64,000 nucleotides of DNA from Curvibacter sp. AEP1-3 (lineage in GTDB: Bacteria > Pseudomonadota > Gammaproteobacteria > Burkholderiales > Burkholderiaceae_C), in contig NZ_CP015698.1 in the NCBI RefSeq assembly GCF_002163715.1, positions 744,001 through 808,000 of the forward strand. The letters are read 5' to 3'. Shown here piece after piece: positions 42,458-50,785 of the stretch. The notes beneath the pieces are model-generated. The model saw only the letters and a list, made by a program, of their open reading frames with translations. It was not told the DNA's origin and ran no database searches. How positions within the stretch are numbered: position 1 is the first letter of the stretch; every line of letters starts with the position of its first letter. A program made the translations under genes and the position numbers.

Positions 42458-44044
42458 TCATGCCATTTCAGCCAGCGCCAGCCCACCTTCCAGATGCCAC
42501 ACCTGTGTGTGGCCGCGCTCACGCAGCAAGGCTGCGGCCTGCCGGCTGCGTGCACCACTGCGACAGAACATCACCAAGGGCCCCAGGGCCTGAGACATCT
42601 CTGCAGGCATGGTGTGGCGCAGGGTTTCGAGCGGCATGTTGAGAGTGGCAGTTTTCGCCGACAGCGATGAAGGCAGCAAATGGCGACCGGCCTCATGTTC
42701 TGCCACATCACGCACATCGACCAGCCGGGTATCCGGGTACAACTGCAAAAAGGCCGACAGCGCCTCGCAAGACAGCGCGCCGTCTTTACCGGCTTCGTCG
42801 GTCAGGCTTTGGCCAACGGGAACGCTCATCTGTGATATCTCCTGTGCAGGCATTACACGTAATACTTGACCACAGCGGGCGATGCGGGCGCAGGCTTCCT
42901 CAATGAAAGCGTCATCCACGATCGCGCCTATGGACAAGCGCACCGCCCCCACGGTTTGCCACTCCGGCAAGCCCATGGCCTGCAATACATAGCTGGGCTC
43001 GGCTTTGGCCGCGCTGCAGGCGCTGCCCGCGCTGATGCGCATGCCCGCGGCATCAAACACGTTGAGCAGGGTTTTGCTGGACAGGCCTGGAACGGAAAAG
43101 TTGAGCGTGGTGGGCAAGCTGCCATCGAAGGGCATGTTGAACACCACGTCAGGAAAAGCCGCTTGCAACGCACCCGCCAGGCGGGCCCGGTCGCGGGCCA
43201 GTTGTTCGTGAGAGCGGAAGACCCCTGCCCCGCCCTGCTCCAGCACTTCCAGCACAGCACCCAGCGCGGCTATGCCGGGCATGTTTTCGGTGCCGGCGCG
43301 GCTGCCGCCTTCTTGGCCGCCACCGGCCATGAGCGCGGTATAGGGGCTGCCGGCGCGCACATACAGCATGCCAGTGCCCTTGGGGGCATACAGCTTGTGA
43401 CCGGAGAACGGCGCGTAATCGATGCGGGTCGCCGCCAGGTTCAAATTGAGCTTGCCCAGTGCCTGCACACAGTCCACCAGCCACAGCGCACGCGACGCGC
43501 TGCTTAGCAACACGGCTTCGATGCCGGCAATATCCGACACCACGCCCGTCTCGTTATTGGCCGCCATGGTGCACAACAGGGTCGCGCTCGGCAGGTGCTG
43601 CTGCAGGTACGCCATGTCATGCAACCCTTTTGTGTTCACTGGCACGGTCAGCACCGGCAAGTTCAGTCCCAGCAGCCGGTTCCAATGTGCCACGGCTTGG
43701 GGCACGGCCTTGTGTTCGGTCGCACCCAGCAGAATAGGCCCATCCACCACTTCGCCTGCATCGCGTCGGGCCCGCACCTCACACAGGGCGGACAGCACCG
43801 CGGTTTGAATGCCTTCCGTCGCGCCGCTCACAAACAGCAGTTGCCCGTTGCCCGTGCCCAGCACCCGTGCGGCTCGGGCGCGTACGCCGTCCAGCAAAGC
43901 CTTGGCGCGCAAACCTGTGCTGTGGCTACTGCTGGGGTTGCCGAACTGGCCCATGAGCATGCGCATGGCCGCATCAGCGGCGGCTGGCAGCACGGGGGTG
44001 GTGGCATTGCAGTCCAGGTAAATCTCGTGGGCAGGTGCGTGCAT
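42458..44044 (-). CDS. Cysteine desulfurase (NifS/IscS type) fused to a rhodanese domain
   Basis: 528 residues from the ATG at 44044 (MHAPAHEIYLDCNATTP). Residues 1-385 are a class V aminotransferase-type desulfurase: ATEHKAVPQA, the PLP lysine in FSGHKLYAPKGTG, GGGQEGGSRAGTENMPG, and the mobile-loop cysteine in SAGSACSAAKAEPSYV. Residues about 410-528 are a rhodanese domain with VDVRDVAEHEAGRH and active-site cysteine in VMFCRSGARSRQ. The fusion suggests persulfide transfer from desulfurase to rhodanese within one chain. No isc/suf genes are adjacent; an Lrp regulator is divergent, hinting at cysteine-responsive control. Confidence 0.88.
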   Translation of the reverse strand: MHAPAHEIYLDCNATTPVLPAAADAAMRMLMGQFGNPSSSHSTGLRAKALLDGVRARAARVLGTGNGQLLFVSGATEGIQTAVLSALCEVRARRDAGEVVDGPILLGATEHKAVPQAVAHWNRLLGLNLPVLTVPVNTKGLHDMAYLQQHLPSATLLCTMAANNETGVVSDIAGIEAVLLSSASRALWLVDCVQALGKLNLNLAATRIDYAPFSGHKLYAPKGTGMLYVRAGSPYTALMAGGGQEGGSRAGTENMPGIAALGAVLEVLEQGGAGVFRSHEQLARDRARLAGALQAAFPDVVFNMPFDGSLPTTLNFSVPGLSSKTLLNVFDAAGMRISAGSACSAAKAEPSYVLQAMGLPEWQTVGAVRLSIGAIVDDAFIEEACARIARCGQVLRVMPAQEISQMSVPVGQSLTDEAGKDGALSCEALSAFLQLYPDTRLVDVRDVAEHEAGRHLLPSSLSAKTATLNMPLETLRHTMPAEMSQALGPLVMFCRSGARSRQAAALLRERGHTQVWHLEGGLALAEMA

Positions 44045-44103
44045 GGCAGGCTCAAAAAAGGTGGCAATGAAGCACTCGATGGTAGGCACCTCGCCACAAA
44101 CGA

Positions 44104-44154
44104 ACATTCCATTTCCTACTGCATTTAGTCAGAACATAGAATATTCATTCCATC
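44104..44154. promoter_or_regulatory. Candidate Lrp-binding repeats between the desulfurase fusion and the regulator
   Basis: CATTCCAT occurs as direct repeats at 44105-44112 and 44147-44154, with an AT-rich GAATATTC palindrome next to the second. Spacing of about 42 bp is four helical turns. Confidence 0.4.
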
Positions 44155-44172
44155 AAATAGACGAACACAGCA

Positions 44173-44640
44173 ATGGCAGCCTATAAAGAACTGGACCGAA
44201 CCGATCGCGCCATCCTCAGCGAGCTGCAACAGGACGGCAGCTTGTCGGTAGCCCAACTCAGTGAAAAAGTGGGCCTGTCCACCACCCCATGCTGGAAGCG
44301 GGTGAAGAGCATGGAAGAGTCGGGCCTGATCGAAAAGCGCGTTGCCATCGTCAATCGCGAACAGGCCGGCCTGCCAGTGACTGTGTTCGTGAGCCTGCGC
44401 ACCAACCGGCACGACGAAGCCTGGCTGCGCGAATTTGCTGCCGCCGTGGCCGGCATGCCAGAGGTGATGGAGTTCCACCGCATGAGCGGCGATGTGGACT
44501 ACCTACTCAAGGTGGTGGCCGCCGACATCGCCGGTTACGACCGGTTCTACAAACGCCTGATCCAGCTGGCCCAGCTGGCGGGTGTGTCTTCCGCCTTCTC
44601 GATGGAGCAGATTAAAAGCACCACAGCGCTACCATTGTGA
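44173..44640 (+). CDS. Lrp/AsnC-family transcriptional regulator
   Basis: 155 residues. N-terminal HTH (ELDRTDRAILSELQQDGSLSVAQLSEKVGLSTTPCWKRVKSMEESGLI) and C-terminal RAM/AsnC ligand domain (AAVAGMPEVMEFHRMSGDVDYLLKVVAADIAGYDRFY). Divergent from the desulfurase-rhodanese gene, 128 bp apart. Relatives near cysteine enzymes (DecR/CyuR type) sense cysteine, so this is likely its local regulator. Confidence 0.9.
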   Translation: MAAYKELDRTDRAILSELQQDGSLSVAQLSEKVGLSTTPCWKRVKSMEESGLIEKRVAIVNREQAGLPVTVFVSLRTNRHDEAWLREFAAAVAGMPEVMEFHRMSGDVDYLLKVVAADIAGYDRFYKRLIQLAQLAGVSSAFSMEQIKSTTALPL

Positions 44641-44698
44641 TAGCGCCTCGCACATATTGCACGGGCGCCAGGGGCGCATTGGATTCAAATAGCTAGGC
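44637..44698 (-). repeat. Dispersed intergenic repeat, copy 4 (reverse orientation)
   Basis: Read on the - strand it gives GCTATTTGAAT...GCGCCCCTGGCGCCCGTGCA...TGTGCGAGGCGCTATCACAAT, which follows the pattern of copies 2 and 3. It fills the gap between the convergent lrp and phhA genes. Confidence 0.55.
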
Positions 44699-45547
44699 CA
44701 GTTCCGGAACGCGACTGCGTGCGTAGCTGCCATCCCCATGCTGGAACACCCGGTCTGAAGGCAACACATCCCCCGGCGCAAAGGTGGGACCACTGTTGAG
44801 GCGTTCGTAGACCGGGTCAAAATCGATGCGGGCCAGGTCCAGCAGGTCGTTCAGGCTGTCGAGTACGAAGTAGCACTCTTGGAAATCGTCAATGCGGTAG
44901 CGGGTGCGCATGACGCGCTCCAAGTCAAAACCGATACGGTGGGGCGATGTGCTTTGTACCGCAAAGCCGCTCTCGGTGAATGACGAGGCAATGCCTGCAC
45001 CGTAGATGCGCAAAGCTTCTTGGGCGCCGCTCTCGCCCGGTGCTTGCTCCTTCACCAAACCGAACTCCACGGTGTACCAGTACACCCGCGCCAGCTCCGT
45101 AAGCTTGCCGATGCGTTGGGCGCGTAAGCCGGCCTGGCCATAGAGCTGGATGAAGTCCGCCATCACCGGGTGCATGAGCATTGGCACGTGGCCGAACACG
45201 TCGTGGAAGACGTCGGGCTCTTGCAGGTAGTCCAGCTGGTCCGCACCGCGGATGAAGTTGCCGCTCGGAAAGCGCCGGTTCGCCAGGTGATTAAAAAACA
45301 CCTCGTCCGGCACCAAACCCGGCACGGCCACCACCTGCCAGCCGGTGCGGGGCATCAGCACTTCGTTCAGTGCAGCAAAGTCGGGAATGGCGTCTGCGCT
45401 GAGCGGCAAGGCGTGCATGCCTTCCACAAACTCGCGGCAGGCCAGTTGGGGCAGCAGCGCGGTCTGGCGCTCAAACAGCGTCTTCCAGACCGCGTGGTCT
45501 GCGGCGCTGTAGTGCGCCCAGTGTTGGGGGATGGTGTAGTCGTCCAC
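44693..45547 (-). CDS. phhA: Phenylalanine 4-monooxygenase
   Basis: 284 residues from a GTG at 45547, with AAGGGGGG a few bases upstream. Pterin-dependent aromatic amino acid hydroxylase: the iron ligands are in PDVFHDVFGHVPML (HxxxxH) and the glutamate in VYWYTVEFGL. It converts phenylalanine to tyrosine with tetrahydrobiopterin. Last gene of the tyrosine-degradation operon, 12 bp after fahA. No pterin-4a-carbinolamine dehydratase (phhB) is nearby. Confidence 0.95.
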   Translation of the reverse strand: MDDYTIPQHWAHYSAADHAVWKTLFERQTALLPQLACREFVEGMHALPLSADAIPDFAALNEVLMPRTGWQVVAVPGLVPDEVFFNHLANRRFPSGNFIRGADQLDYLQEPDVFHDVFGHVPMLMHPVMADFIQLYGQAGLRAQRIGKLTELARVYWYTVEFGLVKEQAPGESGAQEALRIYGAGIASSFTESGFAVQSTSPHRIGFDLERVMRTRYRIDDFQECYFVLDSLNDLLDLARIDFDPVYERLNSGPTFAPGDVLPSDRVFQHGDGSYARSRVPELA

Positions 45548-45559
45548 CGGCCACCCCCC

Positions 45560-46840
45560 TTAACGCACCGCCAGCAAGGTGCCCCGGCAATCGCCAAAGC
45601 CGATACGCCGCGTACCCTCTGCTAAGCAAGCACCGCGCAGGATGACGGTGTCGCCATCTTGCAAAAAAGTGCGCACTTCGCCGTTGGGCAAGGTAATGGG
45701 CTGCTTGCCGCCTTGAGTCAGCTCCAGCAACGAGCCGCCCTGCTCCGGCGCCGGGCCGGACAAGGTGCCGGTGCCCAGCACATCGCCCGCACGAAGGTTG
45801 CAGCCATTGACCGTGTGGTGAGCGACCAGCTGCGCCAGCGTCCAGTAGGCGTCCCGCATGTTGGACTGCGAGAGGCGCACGCCGCCCTCGCCAGCGGCGC
45901 GCATGGCGGGCGTCTGGAGCCAGACTTCGAGCTGCACATCCAGCGCGCCATGAGCGCGGTTGGCTGCGCTCTCCAGATAGGGCAAGGGCTGCGGGTCCGC
46001 CGCGTCGCGGACGAAGGGGGCGCGAAACGGCGCCAGCGCTTCCATGGTCACCAACCAGGGCGACACGGTGGTGGCAAAGTTTTTAGCCAAAAACGGGCCC
46101 AGGGGTTGGTATTCCCAGGCCTGCACATCGCGTGCGCTCCAGTCGTTGAGCAGCGTGAGGCCGAAGACGTGCTCTTCTGCATCCGCTATAGAAACAGGAG
46201 CACCCAGCGCATTACCCATGCCGACCCAGGCCCCGAGTTCGAGCTCATAGTCGATCCGCGCGCTGGGCCCGAAATCCGGCACCGTGGCACCCGGCTTGAG
46301 CGTTTGCCCCTTGGGTCTGTGAAACTGTTGCCCGCTGGCAGCTATGCTGCTGGCCCGGCCGTGGTAGCCGATGGGTACCCACTTGTAGTTGGGTAGCAGC
46401 GGGTTCTCCGGGCGGAAGAGCTTGCCCACGGTGGTGGCGTGGTGGATGCCGGTGTAGAAGTCGGTGTAGTCGCCCACCTCGCAGGGCAGGCCCAGCTCCA
46501 CTTCGGTCTGGCGCAAGAGTGCATCGCCCCAGACTTTTTGCAGGGCCGAGCCCTCGCGCAGCCCTTCCCAGATGGCCAGCCGCAAGGCGCGGCGCTGGGC
46601 CACGGGTGCGGCCATCAGGCGGTGCATATCGTTGTGGTCGATCAAGCCGGTGGCGTGCAGGTCCAGCACGCGGTCGCCAATGGCCACACCGATTTGCCAG
46701 GGCTCCAGCGCGTTGTGGCGGAAGCGGCCGAAGGGCAGGTTCTGGATCGGGAAATCGGTGTCGGAGGTGCTGGCGGATTCGACCCAGCTTTGCGTGTCGG
46801 GGGCGTGGGTGGCGTCCAAGACATGGGGCACTGCGCTCAT
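45560..46840 (-). CDS. fahA: Fumarylacetoacetase
   Basis: 426 residues. N-terminal SH3-like FAA domain (PFGRFRHNALEPWQIGVAIGDRVLDL), then the catalytic FAH fold with the metal-ligand motif DFYTGIHHATTVG, ARIDYELELGAWVG and LTLLNDWSARDVQAWEYQPLGPFLAKNF. It cleaves fumarylacetoacetate to fumarate and acetoacetate, the last step of tyrosine degradation. Its ATG overlaps the stop of the VOC gene (ATGA). Confidence 0.95.
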   Translation of the reverse strand: MSAVPHVLDATHAPDTQSWVESASTSDTDFPIQNLPFGRFRHNALEPWQIGVAIGDRVLDLHATGLIDHNDMHRLMAAPVAQRRALRLAIWEGLREGSALQKVWGDALLRQTEVELGLPCEVGDYTDFYTGIHHATTVGKLFRPENPLLPNYKWVPIGYHGRASSIAASGQQFHRPKGQTLKPGATVPDFGPSARIDYELELGAWVGMGNALGAPVSIADAEEHVFGLTLLNDWSARDVQAWEYQPLGPFLAKNFATTVSPWLVTMEALAPFRAPFVRDAADPQPLPYLESAANRAHGALDVQLEVWLQTPAMRAAGEGGVRLSQSNMRDAYWTLAQLVAHHTVNGCNLRAGDVLGTGTLSGPAPEQGGSLLELTQGGKQPITLPNGEVRTFLQDGDTVILRGACLAEGTRRIGFGDCRGTLLAVR

Positions 46841-47382
46841 GCTTTCGCTCCAAATTCGTTAGCGTGCAAAAAGGCGGCGTGTTTGGGCGCGCGCTTGGTC
46901 ACACTCCACTCCTCCAACATGGCCCACTTCACCTTGTCCATTTGCGCCAGCTTGGCCTGTTCGTCATGGTCCGGGCACGACAGCTCCAGCCGGTGGCCAT
47001 TGGGGTCAAAGAAGTAGATGCTGTGGAACATGCCGTGGTCGGTCACGCCCAACACGTCCACGCCTTGCGCTTCTAGGTGCGCTTTGAACTCCAGCAACTC
47101 GGCCCGGTCTTTCACTTTGAAGGCGATGTGCTGCACCCAAGCGGGCGTGTTGGGGTCGCGGCCCATGGGGGGTTGTGTGGGCAACTCAAAGAAGGCCAGC
47201 ACATTGCCCTGCCCCGCGTCGAGGAAAACGTGCATGTAGGGGTCGGGCGCTTTGGTGCTGGGCACCAGGTCTTCGGCAATCGCCAGCACAAAGTCCATGT
47301 GCAGCATCTTCTGGTACCAGAGCACGGTTTCTTTGGCGTCTTTGCAGCGATAAGCCACGTGATGGATGCGTTCTATTTTCAT
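46837..47382 (-). CDS. VOC-family metalloenzyme-like protein in the tyrosine-degradation operon
   Basis: 181 residues, two VOC modules. Metal-ligand candidates are H in RIHHVAYRC, H in WVQHIAFKV, and E in FFDPNGHRLELSC, the 2-His-1-Glu pattern of glyoxalases and type I extradiol dioxygenases. The C-terminal 40 residues form a helical extension. It sits between hppD and fahA with coupled translation to fahA, where homogentisate dioxygenase (hmgA) or maleylacetoacetate isomerase would usually be found. A role on a ring-cleavage intermediate is possible but not shown. Confidence 0.82.
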   Translation of the reverse strand: MKIERIHHVAYRCKDAKETVLWYQKMLHMDFVLAIAEDLVPSTKAPDPYMHVFLDAGQGNVLAFFELPTQPPMGRDPNTPAWVQHIAFKVKDRAELLEFKAHLEAQGVDVLGVTDHGMFHSIYFFDPNGHRLELSCPDHDEQAKLAQMDKVKWAMLEEWSVTKRAPKHAAFLHANEFGAKA

Positions 47383-47408
47383 GGTGTCTCCTCGGGCTTT
47401 ATGTTGGC

Positions 47409-48497
47409 TTAAGCGGTTTCCAAAGCGCCGCGGCGTACCTGGTCGCGCTCCAGCGATTCGAACAGGGCCTTGAAGTTACCCTCACCAAAACCTTCATCGC
47501 CCCTGCGCTGGATGAACTCAAAAAACACCGGCCCGAGCTGGGTTTGCGAAAAGATTTGCAGCAGCAGGCGCGGCTGCCCGCCCTCTGTGCTGCCATCCAG
47601 CAAGATACCGCGGCTCTGCAACTCTGCCACCGGCTGGCCGTGCCCGGGCAGGCGGCCTTCGAGCATCTCGTAGTACACATCATTGGGCGCGGTCATCAGG
47701 GGCACGCCGGCCATGGCCAGCTTGTCCACGGTGCTCACCAGGTCGTCACAAATCAGGGCAATGTGCTGAATGCCCTCGCCGTTGAATTGCATCAGGTATT
47801 CCTCGATCTGGCCGCCGCCTTGGCGGGACTCTTCGTTCAAGGGGATGCGGATCTTGCCGTCCGGCGCGGTCATGGCCTTGGAGGTCAAACCGGTGTACTC
47901 GCCTTTGATGTCGAAATAGCGGATCTCGCGGAAGTTGAACAAGCGCTCGTAAAAGTCGGCCCAAAAGGCCATGCGGCCACGGTAGACGTTGTGGGTCAAG
48001 TGGTCGATGAGCTTCAAGCCATGGCCCACAGGGTGGCGGTCCACGCCCTCGATGAATTCAAAGTCGATGTCGTAAATCGACTTGCCGTCCTCATAACGGT
48101 CAATCAGATACAGCGGCGCGCCGCCAATGCCTTTGATGGCGGGCAGGTTCAGCTCCATGGGGCCGGGGCGCAGCTCCACAGGTTGAGCACCCAGCTCGAG
48201 CGCGCGGTTGTAAGCGTGGTGGGAATCCTTCACGCGGAACGCCATGCCACAGGCGCTGGGGCCATGCTCAGCGGCAAAGTAGCCGGCCACGCTTTTGGGC
48301 TCGCGGTTGACGATGAAATTGATATCGCCCTGGCGGTACAACACCACGTTTTTCGAACGGTGCTTGGCCACCAGCGTGAAGCCCATGCGCTCAAACACGG
48401 GCTCGATAACTCCCGCGATGGGCGACGCAAATTCCACAAACTCGAAGCCCATCAGGCCCATCGGGTTCTCAAACAAATCGGTGGTGGTGGTGCGCAT
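47409..48497 (-). CDS. hppD: 4-hydroxyphenylpyruvate dioxygenase
   Basis: 362 residues from the ATG at 48497 ([26 protein letters not shown]); the 33-residue extension upstream is not conserved-looking. N- and C-terminal VOC modules; C-terminal Fe ligands occur in [24 protein letters not shown] and the glutamate of FFEFIQRRG. It converts 4-hydroxyphenylpyruvate to homogentisate. First gene of the leftward operon hppD-VOC-fahA-phhA; divergent from an Lrp gene. Confidence 0.95.
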   Translation of the reverse strand: MRTTTTDLFENPMGLMGFEFVEFASPIAGVIEPVFERMGFTLVAKHRSKNVVLYRQGDINFIVNREPKSVAGYFAAEHGPSACGMAFRVKDSHHAYNRALELGAQPVELRPGPMELNLPAIKGIGGAPLYLIDRYEDGKSIYDIDFEFIEGVDRHPVGHGLKLIDHLTHNVYRGRMAFWADFYERLFNFREIRYFDIKGEYTGLTSKAMTAPDGKIRIPLNEESRQGGGQIEEYLMQFNGEGIQHIALICDDLVSTVDKLAMAGVPLMTAPNDVYYEMLEGRLPGHGQPVAELQSRGILLDGSTEGGQPRLLLQIFSQTQLGPVFFEFIQRRGDEGFGEGNFKALFESLERDQVRRGALETA

Positions 48498-48590
48498 GGC
48501 AAGGCTCCTCGAAAGCGTGTTTTGAAAAGCTTGATTGTGGGCAAATGGCGCTGCAATGGGTATGCAAGTTTGGCACCGAACACTCGTCTT

Positions 48591-48607
48591 ATGCATAATT
48601 TGTGCAT
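48591..48607. promoter_or_regulatory. Palindrome overlapping the start of the Lrp-type regulator near hppD
   Basis: ATGCATAATTTGTGCAT is a near-perfect 17-bp dyad just before and over the regulator's start. It could be an autoregulatory operator and could also serve the hppD promoter 95 bp away. Confidence 0.45.
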
Positions 48608-49103
48608 GAATTTGAAAAATACCGAAGATTCACTGCTTGATAGCTATGACATCAGTCTTCTTGCTGCACTGCAGCGTGATGCCTATGCCACCCACCAACA
48701 GATCGGTGAGCAGGTGCATCTATCGGCCTCACAGGTGAGCCGGCGGGTGCAGCGCCTGCAGGTTGGTGGCTTTGTGCGGCGCTATGTCGCCCTGCTGGAG
48801 CCCCAGGCACTGGGCCTGGGCGTGCGTGCCATGAGCTATGTCACGCTGACCCGCCACGGGGGTGATGAGGGCGCCACGTTCGAGACCGAAATCGGCTCCA
48901 TCCCCGAAGTGCTGGAGTGCTATTCGGTGGCTGGTGAGTCGGACTACATCCTGCACATCGTCTGTGCGGATTTGAGTGTGTTGTCCGAGCAGGTCTTGCG
49001 CCGCATCACCCGCATTCAGGGTGTGGGCAGCATCCGGTCCAACATCGTGCTCAACTGCATCAAGAGCAGCACCGAGTTGCCGCTGGGGCACTTGGGGCGT
49101 TGA
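48606..49103 (+). CDS. Lrp/AsnC-family regulator divergent from hppD
   Basis: 165 residues from the ATG at 48606; an ATG at 48591 adds five residues. HTH residues about 9-65 ([42 protein letters not shown]), then an AsnC ligand domain ([29 protein letters not shown]). A much longer open frame upstream on this strand overlaps hppD and is not coding. Probable regulator of aromatic amino acid degradation. Confidence 0.9.
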   Translation: MNLKNTEDSLLDSYDISLLAALQRDAYATHQQIGEQVHLSASQVSRRVQRLQVGGFVRRYVALLEPQALGLGVRAMSYVTLTRHGGDEGATFETEIGSIPEVLECYSVAGESDYILHIVCADLSVLSEQVLRRITRIQGVGSIRSNIVLNCIKSSTELPLGHLGR

Positions 49104-49152
49104 ACAGCCCGATACACTGCATCTATTGAATCAAACTACTCAGGGAAAGCAC

Positions 49153-49638
49153 ATGAAAAGCTGGATTCTTGCAGCTGCGTTGGGAATGACCGCCATTGCG
49201 CCTGCCTCGGCCCAAACTACCCAGGCACTTGCTTACAAACTTGCAGAGGTCACTGTTGGCGAGAACTTCAAGGACGTCAAAGTCTTGATCGACGGTGCTT
49301 TTGACAATTTACAAAAAACCGCTGCGGCCTCGGGAAAATCAGACCGTACCCTCGAAATCTGGGTTGAGGAAATGAAGAACGCGATGAACCGGGAGAATTT
49401 CATCAAAGTGATAGGGGACGTCTGGGCACGCGATATGACCCGTGATGAACTCCAACAGGCCTTGGATTTCGTCACTTCCCCTGTGGGCAGGAAGTTCCAG
49501 ATGGCCAGCGAGACTGTCAAAAGCCCTCGCAACTTAGCACCCATCTTCCGCGACGCATGCGATCGGGCCAAATCGCGCGTCACCGCGGCAGGTGGGAAAG
49601 CAACGGATCTGGATGCTGCATGCAGCCAGTTCCGGTGA
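49153..49638 (+). CDS. Secreted DUF2059-like protein
   Basis: 161 residues from the ATG at 49153, AGGGAAAG upstream. Residues 1-21 form a signal peptide ending PASAQT. The mature chain is helical; MTRDELQQALDFVTSPVGRKFQ matches the DUF2059 signature in which a Thr/Ser-rich helix is followed by SPxGxK. Periplasmic protein of unknown function. Monocistronic; converges with the OmpA-like gene. Confidence 0.82.
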   Translation: MKSWILAAALGMTAIAPASAQTTQALAYKLAEVTVGENFKDVKVLIDGAFDNLQKTAAASGKSDRTLEIWVEEMKNAMNRENFIKVIGDVWARDMTRDELQQALDFVTSPVGRKFQMASETVKSPRNLAPIFRDACDRAKSRVTAAGGKATDLDAACSQFR

Positions 49639-49652
49639 CTTAAAGCAGCGCG

Positions 49653-50360
49653 CTAGCGCGTTGCTGCCTTGGTGCCTTGCACATCCACTTCCACACGGCG
49701 GTCGCGTCGCAGGCACTCAATGAGCACTGTGCGCTTTCCACCGGGGCACTCAGCCAGCGTGGTCAGGGGTTGTGACTCCCCCTCGCCATAGGCGTCTATG
49801 CTGCCTGCCGCCACCCCTTTGCTGACCAGGTAATCGCTCACCACAGTCGCACGGCGCAAGGAGAGTTTCTGGTTATAGGCTGCTGTACCAATGCGGTCTG
49901 TGTAGCCCCGGACGTGAATGGCATCAAACGTGCCGCCGGATACTTCTTTGGCCAAGTCATCCAGCATGCCCATGCCGGTAGGACTCAACACTGACTTGTC
50001 GAAGGCAAATAGCGCATCCGCAGAAAAGTTCAGGCGCTGCGCAGGCAGAGGTATGAGCACCGGTGTGACCACCACGGGGGCTGCTGCAACGGGCTTCTCG
50101 GCAGCGGGTGCAGGTGGAACCACCACCGGCGCAGCAGCCATCAGGACCGCGTCGCACGGGGCGACGGCCAACGCAGGCGTCCAGGCACCGTTGTGCCAGC
50201 ATTGGCCCGGAGTGGCACTTCCGACGAAGGCGCCGGCACCGTCCAGCAGGTAGCCGCGGGTGTCAGGTGCCTGGGCCATGCAAAGCCCGGACAGAAGAGC
50301 TAGCGGAATCCCCAAGCCCCACCGGGCTCGGGGTGAAAGTTGAACCAAGGTTTGCGTCAT
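49653..50360 (-). CDS. OmpA-family outer-membrane protein
   Basis: 235 residues from the ATG at 50360 (MTQTLVQLSPRARWGLG). Signal peptide ends near SGLCMAQA. An Ala/Pro/Val-rich linker (about 70-105) joins the C-terminal OmpA peptidoglycan-binding domain: FAFDKSVLSPTGMGML...VRGYTDRIGTAAYNQKLSLRRATVVSDYLV. There is no beta-barrel of OmpA length, so it is a small anchored peptidoglycan-binding protein. It starts 26 bp after the end of the BON lipoprotein gene and is probably co-transcribed with it. Confidence 0.88.
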   Translation of the reverse strand: MTQTLVQLSPRARWGLGIPLALLSGLCMAQAPDTRGYLLDGAGAFVGSATPGQCWHNGAWTPALAVAPCDAVLMAAAPVVVPPAPAAEKPVAAAPVVVTPVLIPLPAQRLNFSADALFAFDKSVLSPTGMGMLDDLAKEVSGGTFDAIHVRGYTDRIGTAAYNQKLSLRRATVVSDYLVSKGVAAGSIDAYGEGESQPLTTLAECPGGKRTVLIECLRRDRRVEVDVQGTKAATR

Positions 50361-50385
50361 GTGTTTCTCCGTGTTGGCAGGGGAT

Positions 50386-50700
50386 TCAAGGACGAACCGT
50401 GATTTCATTTTTCACTGAGCGCACGCCGCTCACATTGCGGGCAATGTTTTCCGCGGTGTTCTTTTCCAGCTGGTTTTTGGCAAAGCCTGACAGCATGACG
50501 GTACCGGTCATGGTTTCCACACTGATAGCGCCCGCATCCACCACTTTGCTTTCGACAAAACGGCTCTTTACCTGCGTCGTGATCGTGGCGTCATCCACAT
50601 AAGCACCCACGCTTTCCTGGCCACGCTGAACCGCACAACCGCTGATGGCACCTACAGCCAATGCAATAACGATGAAGGTAAGGCGGAATGAATTTTTCAT
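50386..50700 (-). CDS. BON-domain lipoprotein
   Basis: 104 residues. Lipobox AISGC places the lipid cysteine at residue 22. Residues about 33-104 form one BON domain (DDATITTQVKSRFVESKVVDAGAISVETMTGTVMLSGFAKNQLEKNTAENIARNVSGVRSVKNEI). Relatives such as OsmY/DolP are envelope stress proteins. AGGAG is upstream of the ATG. A GTKCG-N4-CGMAC dyad lies 61 bp upstream, shared with other promoters in this block. Confidence 0.9.
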   Translation of the reverse strand: MKNSFRLTFIVIALAVGAISGCAVQRGQESVGAYVDDATITTQVKSRFVESKVVDAGAISVETMTGTVMLSGFAKNQLEKNTAENIARNVSGVRSVKNEITVRP

Positions 50701-50760
50701 GGAGAACTCCTAAACAGTGAATGAACGTCTTCACGGTAAGGCCTTGCATGCGCTACGTCG

Positions 50761-50774
50761 GTGCGCTGTCGAAC
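50761..50774 (-). promoter_or_regulatory. Shared stress-block dyad upstream of the BON gene
   Basis: On the + strand GTGCG-CTGT-CGAAC; on the - strand, towards the BON gene, it is followed by CGAC. One of five sites of the form GTKCG-N4-CGMAC in this block. Confidence 0.6.
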
Positions 50775-50785
50775 TCACCAGAAAA

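Noticed and set aside
47175..48590. A long rightward open frame extending the Lrp-type gene upstream to 642 residues.
   Set aside because: The upstream part lies antisense to the VOC protein and hppD genes. Only the C-terminal 165 residues match the Lrp family, with its own start at 48606.
49643..49668. Bidirectional terminator between the DUF2059-like and OmpA-like genes.
   Set aside because: The CGCG-CTAG-CGCG hairpin overlaps the last codons of the OmpA-like gene and lacks a T-run, so it was not called as a terminator.
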